64,000 nt of DNA from NCBI RefSeq assembly GCF_001650345.1, contig NZ_LVHF01000011.1:62001-126000 (forward strand). Direction: 5' to 3'. Every line of letters starts with the position of its first letter. Within the stretch, counting starts at the first letter, position 1. The translations under genes and the position numbers were made by a program. This DNA is from Photobacterium jeanii. GTDB taxonomy: Bacteria > Pseudomonadota > Gammaproteobacteria > Enterobacterales > Vibrionaceae. Of this stretch, positions 1 through 8,308 are shown in pieces. The notes beneath the pieces are model-generated. The model had not been told where the DNA came from and did not search any database. It saw only the letters and a program-made list of their open reading frames with translations.

Positions 1-1
1 C

Positions 2-619
2 ATGCCGGGCGCAGAAGTGAAGATCGGTGACAACAACGAGATCTTAGTTCGTGGTCCTATGGTGATGCGCGGCTACTACAAGATGCCAGAAGAAACCGCG
101 AAGAACTTCACCGAAGATGGTTTCTTGAAAACCGGTGATGCGGGTGAGTTTGATGAACAAGGTAACCTGTTTATTACTGATCGTATCAAAGAGCTAATGA
201 AAACTTCGGGTGGTAAATACATTGCTCCTCAAGTGATTGAAGGAAAAATCGGTAAAGACCATTTTATCGAGCAAATCGCGGTTATCGCCGATACGCGTAA
301 GTTCGTTTCAGCTTTGATCGTGCCTTGCTTTGAAAGCTTGGAAGAACATGCGCGCGAACTAAATATTAAGTACAAAGACCGTATCGATTTGTTGAAAAAC
401 AATGAGATAACCGAGATGTTAGACAAGCGTATTGCTGAGCTACAAAAAGACTTAGCGCGTTTTGAGCAGGTGAAGAAGTTTACCTTACTGCCAAAAGCAT
501 TCTCGATGGATAAAGGCGAGCTGACGCCAACGCAGAAACTGCGTCGTAAAGTGATCCAAGATCGCTACCATCAAGAAATCGAGCGCATGTACGAAGAGAG
601 CCATAAGAAAGCTAAGTAA
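2..619 (+). CDS. Long-chain fatty-acid--CoA ligase, C-terminal part (5' end outside the window)
   Basis: This is the C-terminal part of an AMP-forming acyl-CoA synthetase, which activates fatty acids to acyl-CoA through an acyl-adenylate. The visible 205 residues carry the hinge and C-terminal subdomain of the ANL superfamily: YYKMPEET, then [16 protein letters not shown], then [20 protein letters not shown], which holds the conserved hinge Asp/Arg and the downstream Lys region. The long C-terminal extension resembles the eukaryote-like long-chain ligases (COG1022) rather than E. coli FadD. The first in-frame Met is probably internal, because the coding frame reaches the window edge. A strong terminator follows at 671-694. 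The next gene on this strand is ilvI, 570 bases away, so it is probably not in the same operon. Confidence 0.88.
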   Translation: MPGAEVKIGDNNEILVRGPMVMRGYYKMPEETAKNFTEDGFLKTGDAGEFDEQGNLFITDRIKELMKTSGGKYIAPQVIEGKIGKDHFIEQIAVIADTRKFVSALIVPCFESLEEHARELNIKYKDRIDLLKNNEITEMLDKRIAELQKDLARFEQVKKFTLLPKAFSMDKGELTPTQKLRRKVIQDRYHQEIERMYEESHKKAK

Positions 620-670
620 TCGCGATACTGATGGTTATCAATTCTGGTGCGCAAGCCTAGATGAATGAGA

Positions 671-696
671 AAGGAGCCGAAAGGCTCCTTTTTTAT
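671..696 (+). terminator. Rho-independent terminator after the acyl-CoA ligase gene
   Basis: The stem AAGGAGCC/GGCTCCTT with a GAAA tetraloop is followed by a T run. It lies 52 bases after the ligase stop codon. Confidence 0.85.
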
Positions 697-1188
697 TGGC
701 TGCAGAATAGTGGCAAAGCAGGAATGGATAATCGCCGCATACTATGCACTGTAATTAATGGCTTATTTAGTTACTCCTGCTAAATCGCTGGCTATTAGCC
801 GGAGGAATAAAAAGGATTTTAATTAATGCTAGAGCAATCCGGTATTGTGCCTTTTGCGCATAGACTTAAATGCTAATAAAACGTTAAAGTTGTTTTGGTT
901 GTCCGCCATTCTGTTACCAAGATGGAGCGGGAACATAGCGAGATAGATTTCATTTAGGCTAAAAATAAGCCCTAACTATGTTGTAACAGCCCATATAGCT
1001 AATTGTTTATTTGGCACAGTGACGTTTTGTTCTGCAAGGATTGAGATTGAAACGTGATTGATAATGCACAGCCCAAGTGCGCCCCTGACTTTACCCTGTT
1101 GTAACGGTTTAAAGTACCAGAGAGGGACGCGACGAGGTTGGAAGAATTAGCTATATCGGCTGGTTACACTGACCTGGAGGCAAGAAAT
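697..1188 (+). promoter_or_regulatory. Long leader/promoter region of ilvIH
   Basis: About 490 bases without a convincing gene. It should hold the ilvIH promoter and upstream binding sites. In enterobacteria ilvIH has a long Lrp-bound upstream region, so Lrp control here is inferred and not shown by a specific motif. An inverted repeat (CTCCTGCTAA at 774-783 with TTAGCCGGAG at 795-804, one mismatch) is visible. A 16-codon ORF at 826-876 has an upstream AAGGA, but it is not rich in branched-chain codons and looks unlike an ilv attenuator peptide. Confidence 0.4.
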
Positions 1189-2907
1189 ATGGAAATGTTG
1201 TCCGGTGCTGACATGATTGTTCGTTCGATGATCGATCAAGGCGTGAAGCACATATTTGGTTACCCTGGCGGCTCGGTGCTCGACATCTATGATGCCCTGC
1301 ACGAGAAAAGCGATATTGAGCACGTCCTTGTGCGCCATGAGCAAGCGGCGGTGCACATGGCTGATGGCTATGCGCGTGCGACAGGGGAAGTCGGTGTCGT
1401 ACTGGTGACATCTGGTCCGGGGGCGACCAATGCCATCACTGGTATTGCGACAGCTTATATGGACTCGATTCCAATGGTGGTGTTTTCAGGTCAGGTGATG
1501 AGTAACTTGATCGGTAATGATGCTTTTCAAGAGTGTGACATGGTAGGGATCTCTCGCCCTGTTGTTAAACACAGCTTCCTGGTCAAGAATCCTGAAGATA
1601 TCCCTTCGATTATCAAAAAGGCCTTCTATATTGCAGCAAGCGGTCGTCCTGGCCCTGTTGTGATTGATATTCCCAAAGACATGCTCAATCCAGCAGAAAC
1701 TTATCCGTACCACTACCCGAAGGACATTTCGCTGCGCTCATACAATCCAACCACGCAAGGCCACAAAGGACAAATCAAACGTGGCTTGAAAGCCTTACTA
1801 ACAGCGAAAAAGCCGGTGCTGTACGTGGGTGGTGGCGCCATTATGTCATCTTGCAGTGAGCAGTTACTCACGCTAGCTGAAACGCTAAATCTGCCAGTGG
1901 TGAACACCTTGATGGGGCTAGGGGCGTTTCCGGGTAGCCACAAAAATTGCTTAGGCATGTTAGGCATGCACGGCACTTATGAAGCCAACATGGCGATGCA
2001 TAATGCTGATTTGATTTTTGGGGTTGGGGTGCGATTTGATGATCGTACAACCAACAACGTTGAGAAGTACTGCCCTAACGCGACCATTATGCATATTGAT
2101 ATCGACCCATCGTCGATCTCGAAAACAATCGCTGTTGATATCCCCATTGTTGGCTCGGCAGATACCGTGCTTAATAGCATGCTGAAGTTACTTGGCGATC
2201 AACCTGCGGGGAATGACAGTGATGCGATTGCCAGTTGGTGGGCAGATATCGATGTTTGGCGGGGACGTCAGTGTTTGAACTACGACACCTCCGGCGAGCG
2301 TATTAAGCCGCAGCAAGTGATTGAAGTGTTGCACCGCTTAACCGATGGTGATGCGTATGTGACTTCGGATGTGGGGCAGCATCAGATGTTTGCCGCGCTG
2401 TATTACCAGTTTGATAAGCCGCGCCGTTGGATTAACTCTGGTGGCTTGGGCACCATGGGCTTTGGCCTGCCCGCAGCTATGGGGGTGAAGTTCGCGCTAC
2501 CGGAGGCGGAAGTGGTCTGTGTGACTGGCGATGGTAGTATTCAGATGAATATTCAAGAGCTATCTACCGCGCTGCAGTACGATATTCCGGTGAAAATTAT
2601 CAACCTTAATAACCGTTTCCTTGGAATGGTGAAGCAGTGGCAAGACATGATTTATCAAGGCCGTCACTCGCATTCTTACATGGACTCGGTACCTGATTTT
2701 GCTGCCATTGCTGAAGCGTATGGGCATGTTGGGGTGAGAATCTCTGACCCGAACGAGCTAGAAGGTGAACTGGAAAAAGCATTGGCGCTGAAAGACCGAC
2801 TGGTGTTTATCGATATTACGGTTGATGAAACCGAGCACGTGTACCCAATGTTGATCCGCGGTGGTTCAATGAGCGAAATGTGGTTAAGTAAAACGGAGAG
2901 AACTTAA
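1189..2907 (+). CDS. ilvI: Acetolactate synthase III large (catalytic) subunit
   Basis: IlvI condenses two pyruvates to acetolactate, or pyruvate with 2-oxobutyrate, using thiamine diphosphate. This is the first common step of valine, leucine and isoleucine synthesis. The 572-residue product has the N-terminal ThDP glutamate region ([19 protein letters not shown]), the pattern TSGPGATN, and the C-terminal ThDP/Mg motif starting GDGSIQMN and ending about 28 residues later in NLNN. I chose the ATG at 1189 because GGAGG lies 8 bases upstream and the product then starts MEMLSGADM as in the family. A TTG at 1138 in the same frame would add 17 unlikely residues. Its stop overlaps the ilvH start (TAATG), so the two subunits are translationally coupled. 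It has the sequence and partner order of the ilvIH isozyme rather than ilvBN or ilvGM. Confidence 0.96.
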   Translation: MEMLSGADMIVRSMIDQGVKHIFGYPGGSVLDIYDALHEKSDIEHVLVRHEQAAVHMADGYARATGEVGVVLVTSGPGATNAITGIATAYMDSIPMVVFSGQVMSNLIGNDAFQECDMVGISRPVVKHSFLVKNPEDIPSIIKKAFYIAASGRPGPVVIDIPKDMLNPAETYPYHYPKDISLRSYNPTTQGHKGQIKRGLKALLTAKKPVLYVGGGAIMSSCSEQLLTLAETLNLPVVNTLMGLGAFPGSHKNCLGMLGMHGTYEANMAMHNADLIFGVGVRFDDRTTNNVEKYCPNATIMHIDIDPSSISKTIAVDIPIVGSADTVLNSMLKLLGDQPAGNDSDAIASWWADIDVWRGRQCLNYDTSGERIKPQQVIEVLHRLTDGDAYVTSDVGQHQMFAALYYQFDKPRRWINSGGLGTMGFGLPAAMGVKFALPEAEVVCVTGDGSIQMNIQELSTALQYDIPVKIINLNNRFLGMVKQWQDMIYQGRHSHSYMDSVPDFAAIAEAYGHVGVRISDPNELEGELEKALALKDRLVFIDITVDETEHVYPMLIRGGSMSEMWLSKTERT

Positions 2908-3404
2908 TGCGTAGGATAGTATCAGTATTACTCGAAAATGAATCCGGTTCGCTATCGCGTGTGGTTGGCTTGTTTTCTCAGCGAGGCTATAACATTGAGT
3001 CGCTTACCGTTGCGCCTACTGATGATCATACTTTGTCGCGCTTGAATATCACCACCAATGTGGAAGACGATGCCGCGCTTGAGCAAATTGAAAAGCAGCT
3101 CCATAAACTGATCGATATTTTGAAGGTCAGCAATGTCACTGAAACCGAGCATGTCGAGCGTGAGTTGATGTTGGTGAAAGTTAAAGCCAGTGGCTTTGCG
3201 CGAGCTGAAGTTAAACGCACCGCGGACATTTTCCGAGGGCAGATCGTCGATGTCACATCGCAGATCTATACCATTCAATTGGCTGGCACTAGCGATAAAC
3301 TCGATGCATTTATTTCAGCGGTAAGTGAAGCCACTGAAATTATTGAAGTCGCGCGCAGCGGTGTCGTTGGAGTTGCCCGTGGTGAGCGAGCATTGAAAGC
3401 TTAG
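2907..3404 (+). CDS. ilvH: Acetolactate synthase III small (regulatory) subunit
   Basis: IlvH is the regulatory partner of IlvI. It stimulates the catalytic subunit and confers feedback inhibition by valine. The 165-residue protein begins with an ACT domain (residues about 3-75, with the ligand-loop segment ENESGSLSRVVGLFSQRGYN) and continues with the C-terminal domain typical of the small subunits. The length matches E. coli IlvH (163 residues). Its start codon overlaps the ilvI stop. A terminator follows at 3433-3467, closing the two-gene operon. Confidence 0.97.
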   Translation: MRRIVSVLLENESGSLSRVVGLFSQRGYNIESLTVAPTDDHTLSRLNITTNVEDDAALEQIEKQLHKLIDILKVSNVTETEHVERELMLVKVKASGFARAEVKRTADIFRGQIVDVTSQIYTIQLAGTSDKLDAFISAVSEATEIIEVARSGVVGVARGERALKA

Positions 3405-3432
3405 CTTCGTCGCTATTGGTTACCTCTTTATC

Positions 3433-3468
3433 AAACCGCTCTCATTGTTGATGAGAGCGGTTTTGTTT
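3433..3468 (+). terminator. Rho-independent terminator of ilvIH
   Basis: A perfect 13-bp stem (3433-3445 with 3451-3463, core CCGCTCTCAT) with a 5-base loop is followed by TTTTGTTT. Confidence 0.88.
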
Positions 3469-3552
3469 ATGCGGCACAGGGAAGACTCAAAGGAAGCAAT
3501 GATAGGCTGAGCATGAGCTATGGTCTTAGACTAAAGTTGTAGAGTGGCCGTA

Positions 3553-3580
3553 TTGGTATTCTTCTTAGAGAAGGTATAAT
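3553..3580 (+). promoter_or_regulatory. Sigma-70-like promoter of a small transcription unit
   Basis: TTGGTA at 3553-3558 and a consensus TATAAT at 3575-3580 are separated by 16 bases. Transcription would start near 3587, just before the small ORFs at 3607 and 3719. Confidence 0.5.
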
Positions 3581-3606
3581 CCCTCACTACTTGAATGGTA
3601 CTTGTT

Positions 3607-3777
3607 ATGCCAGCCTTCGACCAAAGTTGTATCGATGAGCGGGAAAGGCCAATTTTAGATGATGATGAATTGCAGGATACGTTGAAAAGTAAGGATGCTA
3701 CCCACTGGAGTAGTAACTATGTTCAACCGGTTTGTGGTGCGCTTGACCGCACTGAGTGCGTTGTTATTGGGCTTTAA
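3607..3777 (+). CDS. Possible 56-residue acidic ORF, unrecognised
   Basis: A short frame just downstream of a good promoter. It could start at the ATG at 3607 (or at 3595) and would give an acidic, soluble peptide with ILDDDELQDTLKSKD near the N terminus. No Shine-Dalgarno sequence precedes either ATG. Its 3' end overlaps, in another frame, a better supported 43-codon membrane ORF starting at 3719. It may be a real small protein, a translated leader of that ORF, or chance. I do not recognise it. Confidence 0.25.
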   Translation: MPAFDQSCIDERERPILDDDELQDTLKSKDATHWSSNYVQPVCGALDRTECVVIGL

Positions 3778-3850
3778 TGTCAGCGCGTTATATTTCCTAT
3801 TGGTCGTTTTGTTGTTAAACACCCATCACCGAGAGATCTTTGGTTGGTGA
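3719..3850 (+). CDS. Putative 43-residue single-span membrane protein
   Basis: The frame codes for a 43-residue peptide starting MFNRFVVRLTALSALLLGFN and ending HREIFGW. A long hydrophobic stretch covers about residues 12-33, preceded by basic residues (Arg4, Arg8), which fits a small inner-membrane protein with its N terminus inside. GGAG lies 8 bases before the ATG, and a consensus-like promoter sits 140 bases upstream. It overlaps the end of another short frame at 3607-3777, so only one of the two, or a coupled pair, may be translated. Family and function are unknown to me. Confidence 0.5.
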   Translation: MFNRFVVRLTALSALLLGFNVSALYFLLVVLLLNTHHREIFGW

Positions 3851-3918
3851 GTGTATCCCCGTTATTTTGATTCCTTGAGTTAAAACGTATGCTTGAACTG
3901 GCTTGTCTCTGATAAAAA

Positions 3919-3950
3919 TAAAAAGCCCGAGCCAGGCTCGAGCTTTTGGT
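3919..3950 (-). terminator. Terminator of the GntR/FCD regulator gene (may act both ways)
   Basis: The stem CGAGCC/GGCTCG is flanked by AAAAGC and GCTTTT. The minus-strand transcript ends in a T-rich tail (GGGCTTTTTATTTTT), and four T residues follow on the plus strand. Confidence 0.7.
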
Positions 3951-3983
3951 TTGAACTAATCTATACGGGATTCCCCTTCCCAG

Positions 3984-4649
3984 TTACAGATAAGTCTTGA
4001 TCATATCGGTGGCACGCTCAAAGTGGTTGTTTAAGATGCTTACGGCTTTCTCTGTATTACGATCCAGTACCGCTTTCATAAGAGCTTCGTGTTCACCGTT
4101 ATCGTGGTAGCGTTCTTGATATTGGCGAGATTGGCATACCCAAATATGGCGGTATCGCTCAATTTGTTCGTAAACTTCACGGTATAGCTCTAGCATGATT
4201 GGTGAGTTACTTCCCTCAAGTAACGCTAAGTGAAATTGACTATGGCGCTGTTCCCACTCAACAAAATCCACTTCAGACTCTGCTGGGTTTACACGGCTTA
4301 GTTTGTGGTAGCTCGTTAAAATATTGAGCTCCCATGCTTCATCACCGTTTTGAATGGCGCGTTCGATTAAGACTTTTGACAATACTAAATTGGTTTCGAA
4401 TAAATCTTCCAATTCAGGTAAAGAGACCGGAGAAACCCAACAACCTTTTTGTGGAGCAAATTTTACATATTTTCTCCACGATAGTTGTACGAGCGCTTCG
4501 CGTATAGGAGATGCACCAACGTCGTAGCGTTGTTTTAAATCGGCAACAACAAGCTTTTGGCCAGGCGCAAGCTCGCCCAGTAAGATGTCTTGTCGAATCA
4601 CCTCCATGACTTGATTGGTCAAGGTTGGGCTAGACACAGAATTCCTCAT
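3984..4649 (-). CDS. GntR-family transcriptional regulator, FCD subfamily
   Basis: A DNA-binding regulator with an N-terminal winged helix-turn-helix (about residues 8-70, recognition helix around GASPIREALVQL) and a C-terminal all-helical FCD effector domain (about 80-215) of the type that binds small carboxylates and a metal. It resembles GlaR/CsiR-type regulators in the C-terminal half (WEQRHSQFHLALLEGSN, then HEALMKAVLDRN). I chose the start MRNSVSSPT at 4649, because the longer frame to 4688 adds 13 residues not expected in the family. It stands alone, with pykF downstream in the same direction behind its own promoter region. The ligand and target genes cannot be read from the sequence. 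Confidence 0.85.
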   Translation of the reverse strand: MRNSVSSPTLTNQVMEVIRQDILLGELAPGQKLVVADLKQRYDVGASPIREALVQLSWRKYVKFAPQKGCWVSPVSLPELEDLFETNLVLSKVLIERAIQNGDEAWELNILTSYHKLSRVNPAESEVDFVEWEQRHSQFHLALLEGSNSPIMLELYREVYEQIERYRHIWVCQSRQYQERYHDNGEHEALMKAVLDRNTEKAVSILNNHFERATDMIKTYL

Positions 4650-4869
4650 TGATTTTATTGTATTTCCACGACTGCAGACCAAAATCAAACAGTGGGAGAG
4701 TTAGTGTTTTTATACAGCAAGCAATGGTTGTAATAAGTAGATATACGCTACGGGTATTACTATTACAATCGAAAGTATATGTTTTATATGAAATCAGGGC
4801 GATAAGCAAATATTTGAAATGTGAGGCTTAGCAAGGCTTTGCGTAGATGGTGTGCGTTGTACCTTTATA

Positions 4870-4903
4870 AAAAAACGGGAATCCAAAGGATTCCCGTTTT
4901 TTA
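4870..4903 (-). terminator. Rho-independent terminator of pykF
   Basis: The stem AACGGGAATCC/GGATTCCCGTT with a 3-base AAA loop has long A and T runs on its two sides, so it can stop transcription from either direction. It lies just after the pykF stop codon. Confidence 0.85.
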
Positions 4904-4926
4904 TTCTGCTGTACAGAAAGCTAGGC

Positions 4927-6339
4927 TTATAGTACGTGAACAGATGCTGTGTTAGTTGTGCCTGATGGTACTAGAGCACCAGATACCATAACAACGATAT
5001 CGCCTTTCGCGCCTAGGCTAGTTTCTAGCGCTAGTTCTTTACCGCGTGCGTAGAACGCATCAGTGTTGTCGATTGACTCAACAACAACAGGTGTAACACC
5101 TTTAGTCAGTGCTAGTTGAGCAGCTGTCTTAGCGTTAGTTGTTACAGCAAGGATGTTTGCTGTTGGGAAGTATTTACGTACAGAGCGTGCAGACTTACCA
5201 GCTTCAGTTGCAACAACGATTAGCGGTGCGCTTAGTTTTTCAGATGTATCTACTGCACCTTTACATACTGCTTCAGTGATGCGTAGGCGAGGGCTGTCTA
5301 GACGAGAACCTAGCTCAGCTTTTAGTGCTGAATCAGTACGCTCACAGATTTGCGCCATGATAGTTACAGCTTCGATAGGGTATTTACCCTTCGCAGACTC
5401 ACCAGATAGCATTACTGCATCAGTACCGTCCATGATTGCGTTCGCAACGTCACCCGCTTCTGCGCGAGTTGGACGTGGGTTCTTGATCATTGAATCAAGC
5501 ATTTGAGTTGCAGTGATAACCACTTTACGTGCGCGGTTACACTTCTCGATCATCATCTTCTGCGCGAAGATTACTTCTTCAACTGGGATTTCAACACCTA
5601 GGTCACCACGAGCAACCATGATGCCGTCAGACGCTTCTAGGATCTCGTCGAAGTTATCAACACCTTCTTGGTTCTCGATCTTAGAGATGATTTGGATCTT
5701 CTCGCCGCCGTTAGCGTTTAGAAGTTCACGGATTTCGTTTACGTCAGATGCTTTACGAATGAAAGAAGCAGCTACGAAATCAACGCCTTGCTCACAACCA
5801 AACTTAAGGTCAGCTTTATCTTTTTCAGATAGCGCAGGTAGGTTTACAGAAACGCCAGGAAGGTTAACACCTTTGTTTTCACCTAGGTCACCGTTGTTCA
5901 GTACTTTACACTTAACTTCAGTTTCAGTTGTTTCTAGTACTTCCATCTCGATTAGACCGTCGTCTACCAAGATAGTGTTGCCTTTCTGTAGGTCTTTCGC
6001 AAAACCAGGGTAAGTTACTGCTACGCGGTCTTGGTTACCAACAACTGAAGTATCAGTAGTGAAAGTGAATTCTTGACCAGCCACTAGAGAGAAGTCGTTG
6101 CCGTTCTCTAGTTTGATAGTACGAATCTCAGGACCTTTAGTATCAAGCAGAATTGCTAGTTGCTTACCAGTTGCAGCCATAACGTCACGAACGTTTTGGA
6201 TACGCTGACCGTGTTCAGCGAAATCACCGTGTGAGAAGTTAAGACGCATTACGTTCATACCAGCGTTAGCTAGTTTAGTAAGCATTTCAACAGATTCAGT
6301 TTTTGGTCCAATCGTACATACGATTTTGGTCTTTTTCAT
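4927..6339 (-). CDS. pykF: Pyruvate kinase I
   Basis: PykF converts phosphoenolpyruvate and ADP to pyruvate and ATP in the last step of glycolysis. In enterobacteria this isozyme is activated by fructose 1,6-bisphosphate. The 470-residue protein starts [16 protein letters not shown], followed by MRLNFSHG. It has the catalytic lysine segment [17 protein letters not shown], the metal-binding [12 protein letters not shown], and the [12 protein letters not shown] motif. The length equals E. coli PykF (470). GGAG is placed 9-12 bases before the ATG. The 630-base upstream region holds a strong hairpin at 6520-6552. A terminator follows the gene at 4870-4903. Confidence 0.97.
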   Translation of the reverse strand: MKKTKIVCTIGPKTESVEMLTKLANAGMNVMRLNFSHGDFAEHGQRIQNVRDVMAATGKQLAILLDTKGPEIRTIKLENGNDFSLVAGQEFTFTTDTSVVGNQDRVAVTYPGFAKDLQKGNTILVDDGLIEMEVLETTETEVKCKVLNNGDLGENKGVNLPGVSVNLPALSEKDKADLKFGCEQGVDFVAASFIRKASDVNEIRELLNANGGEKIQIISKIENQEGVDNFDEILEASDGIMVARGDLGVEIPVEEVIFAQKMMIEKCNRARKVVITATQMLDSMIKNPRPTRAEAGDVANAIMDGTDAVMLSGESAKGKYPIEAVTIMAQICERTDSALKAELGSRLDSPRLRITEAVCKGAVDTSEKLSAPLIVVATEAGKSARSVRKYFPTANILAVTTNAKTAAQLALTKGVTPVVVESIDNTDAFYARGKELALETSLGAKGDIVVMVSGALVPSGTTNTASVHVL

Positions 6340-6519
6340 TGAGGATACTCTCCGGAAGAACTTAAAAACCCAAGGAATTTTAAAAAAACTACAGTGTTAT
6401 ACATGAAAGTCAGTGATCAAAAATGTTGAAAAATGACTACAAAACGAGAGGGAGTTCAAAAAATTGCAACTTACTCACGTTTAAACCTGTAGTAATGCAA
6501 AACGATTACAAAAATATTG

Positions 6520-6552
6520 CGTTACCCAAGCATGTATTTTGCTTGGGTAACG
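6520..6552. repeat. Perfect 12-bp inverted repeat upstream of pykF
   Basis: CGTTACCCAAGC at 6520-6531 is the exact reverse complement of 6541-6552, with a 9-base loop. On the minus strand the repeat would lie about 180 bases upstream of the pykF start. It is followed there only by a short imperfect T stretch, so it could be an operator, a 5'-leader stem or a weak terminator. Confidence 0.6.
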
Positions 6553-6668
6553 TCACACTTTTATGAATCTAGCTGTGTAAATGATGGTGAAGATTGCAGC
6601 AGGTCAATCATAAAACCCTCACTCAAACAAGTGCTGAATTATAGCAGGGTTTCAATCTATTAACACCT

Positions 6669-6684
6669 TGTGACGTTAATCAAA
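6669..6684 (+). promoter_or_regulatory. Candidate CRP-binding site
   Basis: TGTGA-N6-TCAAA matches the CRP consensus TGTGA-N6-TCACA with one mismatch. It lies 287 bases before the lipoprotein start and 330 bases before pykF. The call rests on motif similarity alone. Confidence 0.35.
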
Positions 6685-6970
6685 CATTTCACAACAAGGT
6701 GGCTGATTATGCCTAATCCTTACAAAAAAGTTTTGTTATTTATCAATTGTGGAGCTTTTTTTCACAGTTCGTTGTTATTGTTCCTGTTGTTTTATATCAA
6801 TCAGTCAAGAGGGATGTGATTAACTGTCTGTTTGGAAAGGTAATTATCACACAAAACAACAGTGTTTTTTATTTCTCGATTCCTGTAGTAATATTTTGCT
6901 CGCACTACTCGAGGCACTGCCCCGTAGTGTTCAGAAGCAAGCAAAATAATAACGACAGAGAGATTACTTC

Positions 6971-7996
6971 ATGGATTTTAGTCAAAAGACATTAGCACTA
7001 CTGATTACGGCGACGTTAGCGGGATGCGGAGGTTCAGACAGTTCTGACAACAATAGCTCAACACCAGCCACGAAACCTTCTCCAGCTGGTACCCAAGTGA
7101 AAGTGTATAAAACGGTAGATAACTGCGCGGTAAAAGCAGATGTACCGAATTGTCACTTTGAAAAAGGGATTTACGTATTAAAAGTCGGTAAAAACACCAC
7201 AGATGCGCAACAACAACGCGTGATCACTCAAGTAAATAATTTGATGGCATGGGCACATGAGGATGTGCGTAAACAATTTGCGAATAAGCGTATTGTCTTA
7301 GGTTTGATGGGCGTCGATGAGCTTGAAACGTCAAAAGGAGAGTTTGTGCTGGCGTTGAATGAACAAAAGCAAAAAGGACTGACGGTTGATGGTATTGAAT
7401 TAGTTTATACCCCAAATGAAGATAAGAAAGACGAAACTACGCGCCTAACGACTTATCAAAAACTACTACAAGTTTACGATTACTATGTAGACGGCAATAA
7501 CAACTCAGCACCGGGAGCTGAGTTAACAGCAGCTTATAGCCAATTTAAAACCGCACTGAAAGCTGTAAAAGTATCAGCGGATGCCAATAAATTGGAGTAC
7601 CTGACATTTGATGAGTGCAATTATGGAAATCAGCAGCTGGGGGCCGATCGTGCTTTGGGGACGCCTAACCCGTGTACTGTGATTGATGAAGATACGAAAA
7701 AGCCAACTTCGACAGTGGATGGAAAAGACATTTCAAATGGTAAGCCGGATATGACGCATACCGTGAAGCTTAACTTAAATCCTGGAGCCTTGTTGGGTAG
7801 TGTCTACGAATACAAAATCGACCCAAGTAAAAACGAAGTACCGTTTTCGAAAGGGTTTGTTGATGAAGGAAAACTGGCATCGGGCAAGCCTGATGGCTTA
7901 ACGGATCCGAAAAAGGTAATGAATAGTTGGGCTACGCCTGCATTAAAACCATTGGATGATTACTTAAACAAGTGGTTCTTTGTGAATAAGAAGTAG
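6971..7996 (+). CDS. Predicted lipoprotein, function unknown
   Basis: The 341-residue product starts with a lipoprotein signal peptide: the hydrophobic segment LALLITATLAGC, with the lipobox LAGC placing the lipidated Cys at residue 19. A Ser/Asn/Pro/Thr-rich linker (about 20-45) follows, as in surface lipoproteins tethered away from the membrane. The mature part is soluble and fairly rich in Lys and Asp, with four further cysteines that may form disulfides (CAVKADVPNC, and later a CNYG and an NPC segment). I recognise no domain. A ribosome site is weak (AGAGAGA) and a terminator at 8029-8053 closes the gene. It has no operon partners. Its location in the outer membrane or on the surface is inferred from the absence of Asp at position +2. 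Confidence 0.75.
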   Translation: MDFSQKTLALLITATLAGCGGSDSSDNNSSTPATKPSPAGTQVKVYKTVDNCAVKADVPNCHFEKGIYVLKVGKNTTDAQQQRVITQVNNLMAWAHEDVRKQFANKRIVLGLMGVDELETSKGEFVLALNEQKQKGLTVDGIELVYTPNEDKKDETTRLTTYQKLLQVYDYYVDGNNNSAPGAELTAAYSQFKTALKAVKVSADANKLEYLTFDECNYGNQQLGADRALGTPNPCTVIDEDTKKPTSTVDGKDISNGKPDMTHTVKLNLNPGALLGSVYEYKIDPSKNEVPFSKGFVDEGKLASGKPDGLTDPKKVMNSWATPALKPLDDYLNKWFFVNKK

Positions 7997-8028
7997 ATCT
8001 GAAGCCGATTGAGCCTAAGAAACGAAAA

Positions 8029-8053
8029 AAGCAGCCATTAGGCTGCTTTTTTT
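8029..8053 (+). terminator. Rho-independent terminator of the lipoprotein gene
   Basis: The stem GCAGCC/GGCTGC with an ATTA loop is flanked by six A residues and a run of seven T residues. Confidence 0.85.
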
Positions 8054-8060
8054 GAATTCG

Positions 8061-8136
8061 TGGTGGCCCCTCCCAGACTTGAACTGGGGACCAAGCGATT
8101 ATGAGTCGCCTGCTCTAACCACTGAGCTAAGGGGCC
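8061..8136 (-). tRNA. tRNA-Ile2 (anticodon CAU, lysidine-modified type)
   Basis: Read on the minus strand, this 76-nt gene folds as a full cloverleaf: acceptor GGCCCCT pairing with AGGGGCC, a D arm containing AGCTCAGTGGTTAGAGC, the anticodon loop CTCATAA, a T arm containing TTCAAGT, and an encoded CCA end. Although the anticodon is CAT, the body matches the minor isoleucine tRNA (E. coli ileX/ileY) rather than a methionine tRNA. In that tRNA TilS converts the C to lysidine so that it reads AUA. It sits directly downstream of rpoD, as ileX does in E. coli. Confidence 0.93.
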
Positions 8137-8257
8137 AGTGTGCGTGGAATTATATGGGAAGCGATGCTACTTGTCTATAGCTATGCCGGTCTAAATTGTC
8201 TGCTTTTTCAACAATTAAGAGGCAGTCGAGTTGGATTCGTTGCAAGACCGGATAATA

Positions 8258-8285
8258 AAAAAGCGAGCTAAAAAGCTCGCTTTTA
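8258..8285 (-). terminator. Rho-independent terminator of rpoD / macromolecular synthesis operon
   Basis: The stem GCGAGC/GCTCGC with a 6-base loop is followed on the minus strand by TTTTTTATTAT. It lies 24 bases after the rpoD stop codon. Confidence 0.85.
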
Positions 8286-8308
8286 TCATTGAGTTAGCAG
8301 CTAGTCGA

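Larger units (their letters stand above)
6340..6970. promoter_or_regulatory. Divergent intergenic region pykF / lipoprotein gene
   Basis: About 630 AT-rich bases separate pykF (leftward) from the lipoprotein gene (rightward). The region holds a perfect 12-bp hairpin (6520-6552), an inverted repeat CACCTTG/CAAGGTG (6664-6670 and 6695-6701) and a CRP-like site (6669-6684). A frame at 6747-6995 that runs into the lipoprotein gene shows no ribosome site or family signal, and I do not regard it as a gene. Confidence 0.5.

Noticed and set aside
6491..6515. Possible Cra (FruR) operator near pykF (AAACGATT)
   Set aside because: Only part of the consensus is present and the palindrome is incomplete.
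6747..6995. 82-codon frame upstream of and overlapping the lipoprotein gene
   Set aside because: It has no ribosome site, an erratic composition, and overlaps the well supported signal peptide start in another frame.
8061..8136. tRNA with CAT anticodon read as tRNA-Met
   Set aside because: The acceptor stem and body match the lysidine-type minor tRNA-Ile2 and the gene lies beside rpoD, so methionine identity was rejected.
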